From an uncultured Pseudomonadota bacterium (GTDB lineage Bacteria > Myxococcota_A > UBA796 > GCA-2862545): 64,000 bases of DNA. The stretch spans positions 1 through 64,000 of the forward strand of contig CAJXTB010000017.1 in the NCBI GenBank assembly GCA_913061235.1. The letters are read 5' to 3'. The position numbers and the translations under genes were made by a program. Under the pieces are notes generated by a model. The model was not told the DNA's origin, searched no databases, and saw nothing but the letters and a program-made list of their open reading frames with translations. This document shows positions 26,731-34,620 of this stretch, in pieces. How positions within the stretch are numbered: the first letter of the stretch is position 1; the number at the start of each line of letters is the position of its first letter.

Positions 26731-28329
26731 CTATTCGTCGCGCGTTGAGAGTGGCTGGACGCGGCTGACATGGGAGTTGGGGGAGCCTGCGCCCTCTCTT
26801 GGAAGACGCGCCGAATTGTTGGCAGTCAAGCGGTCGTCGATGGCTCTTGCCAGGGTGTGCAGTCGGCTGATGGCAGCCTGTACGTCCGCGGCGGTGGTTG
26901 GGTCGGGGAGTTTGTCGGGCTGGACTTCCCAACCAACCATCAACAGCCCGCCCGTTAGGGCCAAGAGGACTCCCGGTATGAACAACACGACCATCGACAG
27001 CTTGCTGGGATCGTAGTTGAGGTAGATCACGATACCTGCAACAGCTAGGAAGATAGCGGTGTATCCGACGACCCCGCCTGCGTAGACGCTCGTGACGAGG
27101 CGTTTGGGCGTTGCGAGCAGCCGTGATTGGATGTGGTGTTGCTGGAACAGCTGAATGCGCGTGGTCTCGCCTTCCGAATCAATACGCATGCGCGCTTTGC
27201 AGCGGTCGCGGGTTGTTGGAGTCTCGGGCATTGGGTCCCCGATCAGCCAGCCGTGTTGGTCTAGAGACGGTCCATAGTGAGCATGGAGCGTGGGTAGTGT
27301 GGGAAAAACACCGTGATACGCCGCTAATAGTGCGGCATCTTCCGCGTCTCTCAGCGTTGCAGAACGAGGGATTTCCGTCTCGATGTGGGTGCGTCGGATG
27401 CCGATGACCCGTTCCCACAGCGTCACGGAATCCGATGCATTCGCCCAGCGCACCTCGGCGAAGTGGGCGGCTCTCGACGCGGCCTTTGGGCTTGGGTGCG
27501 ACAAGGTGTTGGCCTGATCCGACCGTCCATATCGCCGCTGGATGGGGTCCGAGTGAACCAGTCCGTTGATGAGGTAGGCCGTTTCGTCAGAGACCGTACT
27601 TCTGCTTCGCCAGTCGACTTGGCCTAGGCGATTGGTCAGGCCGGTCGGATGCTCTCGAGTCAGAAGGCGAATGGCGGTCATGCCGAGTGCGTACAGGTCT
27701 GACTGCGGTGTCGCGTCGCCAACGAGCTGCTCGGGCGCCATGTAGCCGAAGGTGCCAGCCACCGTGCTGCCGCCGCCCACACTGTCTCGCATGACGTCAC
27801 GAACGGCTCCAAAGTCAATCAGATGGATGCTGCCGTCGTCACTGATAATGAGGTTGCTCGGCTTGATGTCACGGTGGATGACTGGCGGGCTGAGCGCGTG
27901 TAGATAGTGCAGAATACCGGTCACTTGGGCCACGATGTCGTTGACCTCACCCTCGGAAAAGCGGTGGGTCTTCAGCCGCTCTTCGAGGTTTTGCCCAGGG
28001 ATGTACTGTTGGACGACGTACAGCGAGCGAGCAATGCCGACGCCGCTGACAAAGTGGTCGTACAGCGTAGGGATTTGCTCGTGTTGGAGCTGTGCGAGGA
28101 CCTCCGCCTCGCGGTGAAACAGCTCGGTGGCCTTTCCTGCCGTCTGTCGTCCTAGGTGCAGTTCCTTGATGGCGCAGGAGCCATTGGGGCCTTGGGCGAG
28201 GAAGGTCAGGCCGTGGGCGCCCCGGCCGAGCACTGTCTGAAGCTCGTACTTCCCGGCCAAGAGTGGGTCGTTGCCGCAAGTGGCGCAAGGGCTGACGGAG
28301 CCATTGGTTTCACAGGTGGCGCAGATCAT
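26731..28329 (-). CDS. Zinc-ribbon Ser/Thr kinase, paralog B (last gene of the array)
   Basis: 532 aa. The zinc ribbon is CxTC...CxTC; the G-loop has a His variant (GRGAHGLTF). Lys55, HRDIKPSN, DFG and MAPEQ are intact, so activity is expected. The middle segment contains an Arg-rich stretch (VIGIRRTHIETEIPRSATLRDAEDAAL). Two TM helices (YAGGVVGYTAIFLAVAGIVIYL; MVVLFIPGVLLALTGGLLMVG) and a tail with NNSARLPREG follow. Its ATG overlaps the stop of paralog C by 4 nt. It is the array member most diverged in the G-loop. Confidence 0.93.
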   Translation of the reverse strand: MICATCETNGSVSPCATCGNDPLLAGKYELQTVLGRGAHGLTFLAQGPNGSCAIKELHLGRQTAGKATELFHREAEVLAQLQHEQIPTLYDHFVSGVGIARSLYVVQQYIPGQNLEERLKTHRFSEGEVNDIVAQVTGILHYLHALSPPVIHRDIKPSNLIISDDGSIHLIDFGAVRDVMRDSVGGGSTVAGTFGYMAPEQLVGDATPQSDLYALGMTAIRLLTREHPTGLTNRLGQVDWRSRSTVSDETAYLINGLVHSDPIQRRYGRSDQANTLSHPSPKAASRAAHFAEVRWANASDSVTLWERVIGIRRTHIETEIPRSATLRDAEDAALLAAYHGVFPTLPTLHAHYGPSLDQHGWLIGDPMPETPTTRDRCKARMRIDSEGETTRIQLFQQHHIQSRLLATPKRLVTSVYAGGVVGYTAIFLAVAGIVIYLNYDPSKLSMVVLFIPGVLLALTGGLLMVGWEVQPDKLPDPTTAADVQAAISRLHTLARAIDDRLTANNSARLPREGAGSPNSHVSRVQPLSTRDE

Positions 28330-29900
28330 CCCTCATCAACTGTCTGAGAGGGCTTCTGGGTGGCCTCGCGCTGCTCATTGTCTGGGCGAGTGCCTTCGCG
28401 TGGAAGGGAAGCGTTGAGCGGGTCGCTGGCCCACTGTTTGACGATGTCTCGCTTGAGCGTTTCAATGCCGGTCCGCCGCGTGGCCCGCGGTCGCATGCTG
28501 GCAATGAAAGCGACGGCTGCGGCGACAAGCGCGCCGATGATGCCGACAACGAACCACATCATCGAGGCTTCGGGTTTGCCCAATCCTAGGCCGGTAACGG
28601 GTCCGTAGTAGACGACCGCAGCGAAGGCAATGACGGCTGCAAACCAGGTAGAGACAGCCTTGGATGCTGGGGAGAGCGGCTGCAATAGGAGGGTCGTTTC
28701 GTCGTTGTGGGTCTGAACAACCATCCACGGACCGTTGCCGATTGGAAGGCCATCGGGCCGAGTAGAGAGGTGGAACAGTCCCCCCGAATTGCCGACGGGC
28801 CGAACGTGAGCGTCTTTGGGGAGGAGGCCTTGGGCCGCCGCCATTCGTGCGACACGCTGAACATCCGCTAGGTTGAACGCTTGCGGAACCTTGAACTGAA
28901 TGACGTCGGTGCCGGACTGCACAACCTTCCGTCTGACGCGTTGGGGTTCAGGCGCTGTGGGCGCCAAGGAGGCGTCTCTTGCGGTGCTTGTGCTCGGAGC
29001 GGGGAACCTCTCGGCGGCGATGGGTGGGGGTGGAGCCTGCGGCACGTCGTCGCTTGGTGCTTGCGGGGGGCCCTCAGGACCATGGGCGACGGTCTCGGCG
29101 GTACTGCGTCGCAGTGGGTCGCGGTGCACCATGGCGTCGACCCAATGGGCCATGGCACTGCTGGTCTTCGCATGTTGTCGCCAGGTGAGTCGTCCGGTTC
29201 GGTCGGTCAATGTGGCAGGTTCTTGGCGGGTTAGCAGGCGTACAGCGGTCATGCCTAGCGCGTAGATGTCGGACTGGGGTGTGGCGTCACCAACCAGCTG
29301 TTCGGGGGGCATGTAGCCGAAGGTCCCCGCCACCGTGCTGCCGCCGCCAACCGTGTCACGCATGACGTCGCGGACCGAGCCAAAGTCGATGAGATGAACC
29401 CGCCCGTCGTCGTCGATCATGAGGTTGCTGGGCTTGATGTCACGGTGGATGACCGGCGGGGACAGACCGTGCAGAGCCGTGAGAATCGTGCCCACCTCTT
29501 GCACAATATCGGTGACCTCTTCGTCGGTGAAGTGATGGGTCTTCAGCCGTTCTTCTAGGTTTTGGCCCTGAACGTGGTCTTGCACCAAGTACAGCGAGCG
29601 GGCCACGCCGATGCCCTGCACAAAGTGCTCGTGCAACGACGGGATGTTGGGGTGCTCGATCTGTTCAAGAACCGCGGCTTCCCGGTGAATGAGCTCTGCG
29701 CGCTTGCCAACACCGGCGCGTCCGAGGTGAAGCTCTTTGATGGCGCAGATGCCGCTGGGGCCAGTCGCCAGAAAGGTTGTGCCTTGTGCGCCACGCCCTA
29801 GGATTGTCTCAAGGCGGTATTTTCCTGCAAGTAGGGAGTCTTTGCCGCATTCAGTGCACGGTGTGGTGGTGGTCTCGGCCACACAGTTGGCGCAGATCAT
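28326..29900 (-). CDS. Zinc-ribbon Ser/Thr kinase, paralog C
   Basis: 524 aa. Kinase motifs are intact, but the APE motif reads MPPEQ. A Pro/Ala-rich linker (~280-330) leads to the compact domain VIQFKVPQAFNLADVQRVARMA...VRPVGNSGGLFHLSTRPDGLPIGNGPWMVVQ, shared with paralog D and shaped like a small alpha/beta sensor. Two TM helices and a tail with LNASLPREG follow. It overlaps both neighbours by 4 nt (ATGA), a sign of translational coupling. Confidence 0.93.
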   Translation of the reverse strand: MICANCVAETTTTPCTECGKDSLLAGKYRLETILGRGAQGTTFLATGPSGICAIKELHLGRAGVGKRAELIHREAAVLEQIEHPNIPSLHEHFVQGIGVARSLYLVQDHVQGQNLEERLKTHHFTDEEVTDIVQEVGTILTALHGLSPPVIHRDIKPSNLMIDDDGRVHLIDFGSVRDVMRDTVGGGSTVAGTFGYMPPEQLVGDATPQSDIYALGMTAVRLLTRQEPATLTDRTGRLTWRQHAKTSSAMAHWVDAMVHRDPLRRSTAETVAHGPEGPPQAPSDDVPQAPPPPIAAERFPAPSTSTARDASLAPTAPEPQRVRRKVVQSGTDVIQFKVPQAFNLADVQRVARMAAAQGLLPKDAHVRPVGNSGGLFHLSTRPDGLPIGNGPWMVVQTHNDETTLLLQPLSPASKAVSTWFAAVIAFAAVVYYGPVTGLGLGKPEASMMWFVVGIIGALVAAAVAFIASMRPRATRRTGIETLKRDIVKQWASDPLNASLPREGTRPDNEQREATQKPSQTVDEG

Positions 29901-31531
29901 GGCTGTTCACGCCCGCGAGAGTGCGCCTTCGTTTGCGTGGTAGGCCCCTTGGAGGAGTACAGTTCTTCGTTCGGAAGACGTTCTTCGACCGAAGGAATGG
30001 CGGCATTGGTAGTCGAACCCCACTCATCACGGAGGTCCTGGGTGAGATGTGCAATGCGGCGCTTGCGCGTGGCCCCAACAAACAGTGCGGCGCCGAAGAG
30101 TGCTGCTCCAACAAGCAGTAAGGCCGAAGCGAGGGTTACTGCCAGCCAGGCGATGGGGTCAGAGGGTCTGACAAGGTCTAGGGTGATGAACGGGAGTGCG
30201 AGTACCGGAATGGTCGCCAGTGACATCACCATCATCACTAGGATGACCAGGAGAGTCTGCGCCTTGGGTTGCAGAAGAACAGTGGTTTTGTCCTGTAGGA
30301 CCTGGACAATCATCCAAGGTTTGTTGCCGATGGGAAGACCGTCGGCTCTTGCGGACAGGTGAAACAGCCCGCCAGAATGGCCAACGGGGCGGACCCGTAG
30401 ATTGCGTGGCAGCAGTCCGCGATGTGCCGCCATCTGGGCGAGTTTTTCGGTATCCCGCTGGGAAAACGCGGTCGGCACAGTGAACTGAACGACGTGCGTG
30501 CCGCTCTGGGTAATGGGGGCGGCCACTGTCCGGCTGGCCTGTCGGGCTGTGTCCGTTGGGGGGCGACTCGCGACGGCGGGCGGTGGAGCGGCCTGTGGAA
30601 CGTCAACGTGGGCTGATTGGGGCGGTAGAGCGGCCTGTGGAACGTCAACATGGGCTGATTGGGGTGGTAGCGCAGCCGGTGCAGCGTCATTCGGTTCCGG
30701 TGTGTTGGGCCCCAGCGCGACCGTTTGCGCGGTGCTTCGCTCTACAGGGTCTTGGTGCACCATTGCGTCGACCCACTCGGCGACTGCACCGCTTGCGTTC
30801 GCATGGGTTCGCCAGGTGAGCTGCCCGGTGCGGTCGGTCAACGCGGCCGGTTCTTGGCGGGTCAGCAGGCGCACAGCGGTCATGCCCAAGGCGTAGACAT
30901 CCGACTGTGGGGTGGCGTCGCCGACAAGCTGTTCGGGGGGCATGTAGCCAAAGGTTCCTGCAACCGTGCTGCCGCCGCCAACCGTGTCACGCATGACGTC
31001 GCGGACCGAGCCAAAGTCGATGAGGTGAACCTGTCCGTGGTCGTCGATCATCAGGTTGCTGGGCTTGATGTCGCGGTGGATGACCGGTGGGGACAGCGCG
31101 TGCAGTGCGGCGAGGATGTGGCCTGTTTGTTGGACGATATCCGTGACTTCGACGTGGGTGAAGCGATGGGTCTTCAGGCGTTCTTCCAGGTTTTCGCCTT
31201 GAACGTGGTCTTGCACCAAGTACAGCGAGCGTGCCATGCCGACGCCGTCGACGAAGTGCTCGTGTAATGACGGGATGTTGGGGTGGTCGATCTGTTCGAG
31301 GACCGCCGCTTCTCGGTGAATCAGCTCAGCACGCTTTCCCATGCCGGCGCGTCCTAGGTGAAGCTCCTTGATGGCGCACAGACCGTCCGGACCCGTCGCC
31401 AGGAAGGTGGTGCCTTGTGCGCCTCGACCTAAGGTGCGCTCAAGTCGGTATTTGCCGACAAGAAGCGGCTCGTTGCCGCATTCTGTGCACGGTGTAGCGG
31501 TGGTCTCGGTCTCGCAGACAGCACAGATCAT
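29897..31531 (-). CDS. Zinc-ribbon Ser/Thr kinase, paralog D with tandem-duplicated linker
   Basis: 544 aa, the longest array member. The kinase domain has MPPEQ in place of APE. The linker contains a tandem duplicated 14-residue unit (ALPPQSAHVDVPQA twice). The following sensor-like domain (VVQFTVPTAFSQRDTEKLAQMA, HSGGLFHLSARADGLPIGNKPW) is closest to that of paralog C. The tail motif is altered (IPSVEERLPNEE). ATGA overlaps join it to C and E. Confidence 0.93.
   Translation of the reverse strand: MICAVCETETTATPCTECGNEPLLVGKYRLERTLGRGAQGTTFLATGPDGLCAIKELHLGRAGMGKRAELIHREAAVLEQIDHPNIPSLHEHFVDGVGMARSLYLVQDHVQGENLEERLKTHRFTHVEVTDIVQQTGHILAALHALSPPVIHRDIKPSNLMIDDHGQVHLIDFGSVRDVMRDTVGGGSTVAGTFGYMPPEQLVGDATPQSDVYALGMTAVRLLTRQEPAALTDRTGQLTWRTHANASGAVAEWVDAMVHQDPVERSTAQTVALGPNTPEPNDAAPAALPPQSAHVDVPQAALPPQSAHVDVPQAAPPPAVASRPPTDTARQASRTVAAPITQSGTHVVQFTVPTAFSQRDTEKLAQMAAHRGLLPRNLRVRPVGHSGGLFHLSARADGLPIGNKPWMIVQVLQDKTTVLLQPKAQTLLVILVMMVMSLATIPVLALPFITLDLVRPSDPIAWLAVTLASALLLVGAALFGAALFVGATRKRRIAHLTQDLRDEWGSTTNAAIPSVEERLPNEELYSSKGPTTQTKAHSRGREQP
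30587..30670. repeat. Two 42-bp tandem repeats inside kinase D
   Basis: Units 30587-30628 and 30629-30670 differ at two positions. They keep frame and encode the duplicated Pro/Gln/His linker peptide. Slipped-strand change in copy number would lengthen or shorten the linker in 14-residue steps without disrupting the kinase. Confidence 0.85.
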
Positions 31532-33012
31532 GGCTCAATATACGTGTCTGTGCGGTTGCTAGTGGGACTCGTCGGCGGGTTGTCGTCATTGGGCTGCTCC
31601 CGCGGCAGCCGCTGCTGACTGTCCTGGGCGGGCACTCCCCAGCGTTGATGGGCTTGCTCTCGGAACGCGCGGATGGACGTGAGACGGCTCTTGGTGAGCG
31701 TGTTGTCCACGAAGCTCATGCCGAGGAGATGGGCGATTCCCGCCACGGTGAGTACAGCTGTTACGATCAGCAGCTGGTAGGTGATGGTTGCATGCCCAGT
31801 GGCCCACAGTGGCAGTCCGATTCCAAGCGGTAGCGTCAACAGAATGGCCAGAAAGGCGAAGCCGTAGCCTGCTTGGATGTGGGGGTGAACCTCGACCCGA
31901 CTCTGGTTGGCGTGCAGACGGACACGCATCCAGCTCTCTTGTCCTTCGAGGACGACCGCATTTGCGTCGAAGACCTCGTACGTTGGGGGCGCGGTCTGTG
32001 TCTGCCGAACGCGGTATTTCCGTTGTAGTAAGTTGTGTTTGCAGGCTAGGTCAGCCAGCTGCTCCACGTCGTAGTGGCTGAGCGCACCCGGCAGAGTCAG
32101 CACAATGTCCGACCCAGAGGCCACCTCGTTGCTCTGGGATGTTTCGGAGGGCTCGCGGTCTTGTGGCTGCGCCGGGGACGTTGACGCTGGGCCGATCTGA
32201 ACGTCTGTGGCCGTTCCCCGTTTTGTGGGGTCCCGGCTGACCATCCGGTCGAGCCAAGCTGCCGTGGCATCGCTCACATTGGCATGGCTACGCCAGTCTA
32301 GGCGTCCGCTGTGGTCCGTCAGGGTGATGGGGGATTGGCGCGTCAGTAGGCGCACCGCGGTCATGCCCAGGGCGTAGATGTCGGACGGTGGGGTGGCGTC
32401 GCCAACAAGCTGCTCGGGGGGCATGAAACCGAAGGTGCCAGCCACGGTGCTTCCGCCGCCAACACTGTCTTGCATGACGTCTCGTACCGAGCCGAAGTCG
32501 ATGAGGTGGACCTGGCCGTCGTCGTCTACGATGAGGTTGCTAGGCTTGATGTCGCGGTGAATGACTGCGGGCGACAGACCGTGCAGCGCTGTGAGGATGC
32601 GCCCGACCTGCTGGACAATGTCGGTGACCTCGGCTTGGGTGAAGCGGTGGGTCTTCAGCCGCTCCTCGAGGGTCTCGCCCTGAACGTAGTCTTGCACCAG
32701 GTACAGCGAACGAGCCACGCCTACGCCCTCAACGAAGTGCTCGTGCAGGGTTGGAATGTTGGGGTGTTTGACTTGTGCCAGGACCGCTGCTTCGCGGTGG
32801 ATGAGCTCTGCTCGCTTGCCGGCGCCGGCTCGTCCCAGATGAAGCTCTTTGATGGCGCAGGTACCGTCTGGACCCGTGGCCAAGAAGGTGGTTCCTTGGG
32901 CGCCACGTCCGAGGATGCGTTCTAGGCGGTACTTGCCGACCAGTAGTGCGTCGTTGCCGCAGTCTGTGCAGGGTGTAGCTACGGTCTCGGACTCGCAGGT
33001 GGCGCAGATCAT
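31528..33012 (-). CDS. Zinc-ribbon Ser/Thr kinase, paralog E
   Basis: 494 aa, the shortest array member. Motifs are intact with FMPPEQ. The sensor-like segment (DIVLTLPGALSHYDVEQLADLACKHNLL) keeps the same alpha-helix pattern as C and D but diverges in its second half. TM helices FAFLAILLTLPLGIGLPLWA and LIVTAVLTVAGIAHLLGM follow, then a tail with QQRLPREQ. Its start is 3 nt after the stop of paralog F, and it overlaps D by 4 nt. Confidence 0.93.
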   Translation of the reverse strand: MICATCESETVATPCTDCGNDALLVGKYRLERILGRGAQGTTFLATGPDGTCAIKELHLGRAGAGKRAELIHREAAVLAQVKHPNIPTLHEHFVEGVGVARSLYLVQDYVQGETLEERLKTHRFTQAEVTDIVQQVGRILTALHGLSPAVIHRDIKPSNLIVDDDGQVHLIDFGSVRDVMQDSVGGGSTVAGTFGFMPPEQLVGDATPPSDIYALGMTAVRLLTRQSPITLTDHSGRLDWRSHANVSDATAAWLDRMVSRDPTKRGTATDVQIGPASTSPAQPQDREPSETSQSNEVASGSDIVLTLPGALSHYDVEQLADLACKHNLLQRKYRVRQTQTAPPTYEVFDANAVVLEGQESWMRVRLHANQSRVEVHPHIQAGYGFAFLAILLTLPLGIGLPLWATGHATITYQLLIVTAVLTVAGIAHLLGMSFVDNTLTKSRLTSIRAFREQAHQRWGVPAQDSQQRLPREQPNDDNPPTSPTSNRTDTYIEP

Positions 33013-33015
33013 AGG

Positions 33016-34617
33016 TCAGTTCCGCGTCTTTGGGCGAGGCTCAGACATGTCGAAAGCGACCGGCTCGGGATGGTGTTCCTCCATGGGCAGTGTGGTCTCG
33101 AAGTCTCGGGACTCTGCAATAGTGCTCGGCTTGTTGTTGAACTGCCCGACAATGGCCTCGACGAATTGTGCGGTTCTTGATTTGTATTGGGCAGCGACCC
33201 AGTTGCAAAACACCCAGCCAATGGCCGCAGTGATGGGGATGGTTGTGGCAACTCCAACAGTGAATATGGACACGAGAGCTATGTTCTGCTGGTGGTTCAT
33301 TTCGTCGACACCAAGGCCGATACTCAAGGCCATGATCCAGAGAAAGACAGGTATGATGATGCCCAGGGCCGCTGGTATCCATCCGTCCGCATGCAGTTGC
33401 CGCATGTGGATGCGAGACATTCCTCCTTTGGTCTTGACCTGAACATCGAGGCTAGCCCCGAAGAAGCCAAGTGGAGTTATGCCCTGTTTGACTGCAGTGA
33501 GGTGGAACTGTTGTTCTTCGGGGTCAGGCGAGACCGACTTCGCGAAGTGCATGGGTTCGCGTAACTGAAGCTTCCGCCCTACTATCGTGGCAATGGCTTG
33601 TCTGTCTCGAGAGTCCATTCGGCGGCCCACATCGATGCTGCTATTGGTGCGCCGAAAGCCCAATGCCCACTCAGTTAGGTTCAGCCGACGACGATTCTCT
33701 GAGCGGACTACCGCTCGCCGCAGGGGCGGGTCTTGCTGGTTAGGCGTGGCGTCCGCGTTGAGACGTTCCCGAGAGAGAACATTCCTTATTGAGGTGATCT
33801 GTGGAATCTGACCGTGCGTCGGGCGTGCCGTAGGGTCCACTTGAATCAATGAATCAATCCATGCGGCGAAGGGCTCCGACACGTTGGCCTGACTACGCCA
33901 CTCCATGTTCCCCATTCGGTCGGCAAGCGCCGTTGGATGTTGCCGTGTGAGCAGTCGAATGGCGGTCATGCCCAGTGCGTATAGGTCCGACTGTGGTGTT
34001 GCGTCGCCAACAAGCTGCTCAGGTGCCATGTAGCCGAAGGTGCCAGCGACCGTGCTGCCGCCCCCTACGCTGTCTCGCATCACATCTCGGACGGCGCCGA
34101 AGTCGATGAGGTGGAGCTGGCCGGCGTCGTCTAGGATGAGGTTGCTAGGCTTGATGTCGCGGTGAATGACCGGCGGACTCAGGGAATGTAGGTACTCAAG
34201 AATCTCCGCCAGTTGCCCTAGAATACCGCGCACTTCCTCTTCGGTGAATCGGTGTGTTTCCAGGCGTTCTTCGAGGTTTTTGCCGGAGATGTATTGCTGC
34301 ACAACGTACAGCGAGCGTGCGACTCCGACACCGTCCACGAAGTGGTCGTACAGGTCCGGGATGTTGTCGTGGTTCAGCTGTGCCAAGACTGCGGCTTCTC
34401 GGTGGAACAGCTCGGTTGCTTTTCCACCTGCGGCGCGTCCCAGCTGCACCTCCTTCACAGCACAGATACCGTCGGGACCGGTTGCCAAGAAGGTCGTTCC
34501 TTGCGCGCCACGTCCGAGGATGCGCTCGAGGCGGTATTTGCCGACCAGTAGTGAGTCGACGCCACACCCAACACAGGGGGTTTGGTCGGTCTCGGTCTCA
34601 CAACTCGCACAGATCAT
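33016..34617 (-). CDS. Zinc-ribbon Ser/Thr kinase, paralog F
   Basis: 533 aa. The zinc ribbon reads MICASCETETDQTPCVGCG; kinase motifs are complete (MAPEQ). The middle segment (LTEWALGFRRTNSSIDVGRRMDSRDRQ) is unlike C-E. TM helices PAALGIIIPVFLWIMALSIG and IALVSIFTVGVATTIPITAA follow, with a tail containing FETTLPMEE. Bases 33854-34353, within the kinase domain, are identical to part of paralog G. It starts 3 nt after the stop of G. Confidence 0.93.
   Translation of the reverse strand: MICASCETETDQTPCVGCGVDSLLVGKYRLERILGRGAQGTTFLATGPDGICAVKEVQLGRAAGGKATELFHREAAVLAQLNHDNIPDLYDHFVDGVGVARSLYVVQQYISGKNLEERLETHRFTEEEVRGILGQLAEILEYLHSLSPPVIHRDIKPSNLILDDAGQLHLIDFGAVRDVMRDSVGGGSTVAGTFGYMAPEQLVGDATPQSDLYALGMTAIRLLTRQHPTALADRMGNMEWRSQANVSEPFAAWIDSLIQVDPTARPTHGQIPQITSIRNVLSRERLNADATPNQQDPPLRRAVVRSENRRRLNLTEWALGFRRTNSSIDVGRRMDSRDRQAIATIVGRKLQLREPMHFAKSVSPDPEEQQFHLTAVKQGITPLGFFGASLDVQVKTKGGMSRIHMRQLHADGWIPAALGIIIPVFLWIMALSIGLGVDEMNHQQNIALVSIFTVGVATTIPITAAIGWVFCNWVAAQYKSRTAQFVEAIVGQFNNKPSTIAESRDFETTLPMEEHHPEPVAFDMSEPRPKTRN
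33854..34353. repeat. 500-bp tract identical to 35417-35916 (kinases F and G)
   Basis: Read side by side, every base of 33854-34353 matches 35417-35916, while both flanks diverge at once (G/A or other mismatches on each edge). The tract covers the kinase core from the C-lobe back to the region after helix C. The offset is 1563 bp. Confidence 0.9.
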
Positions 34618-34620
34618 GCG

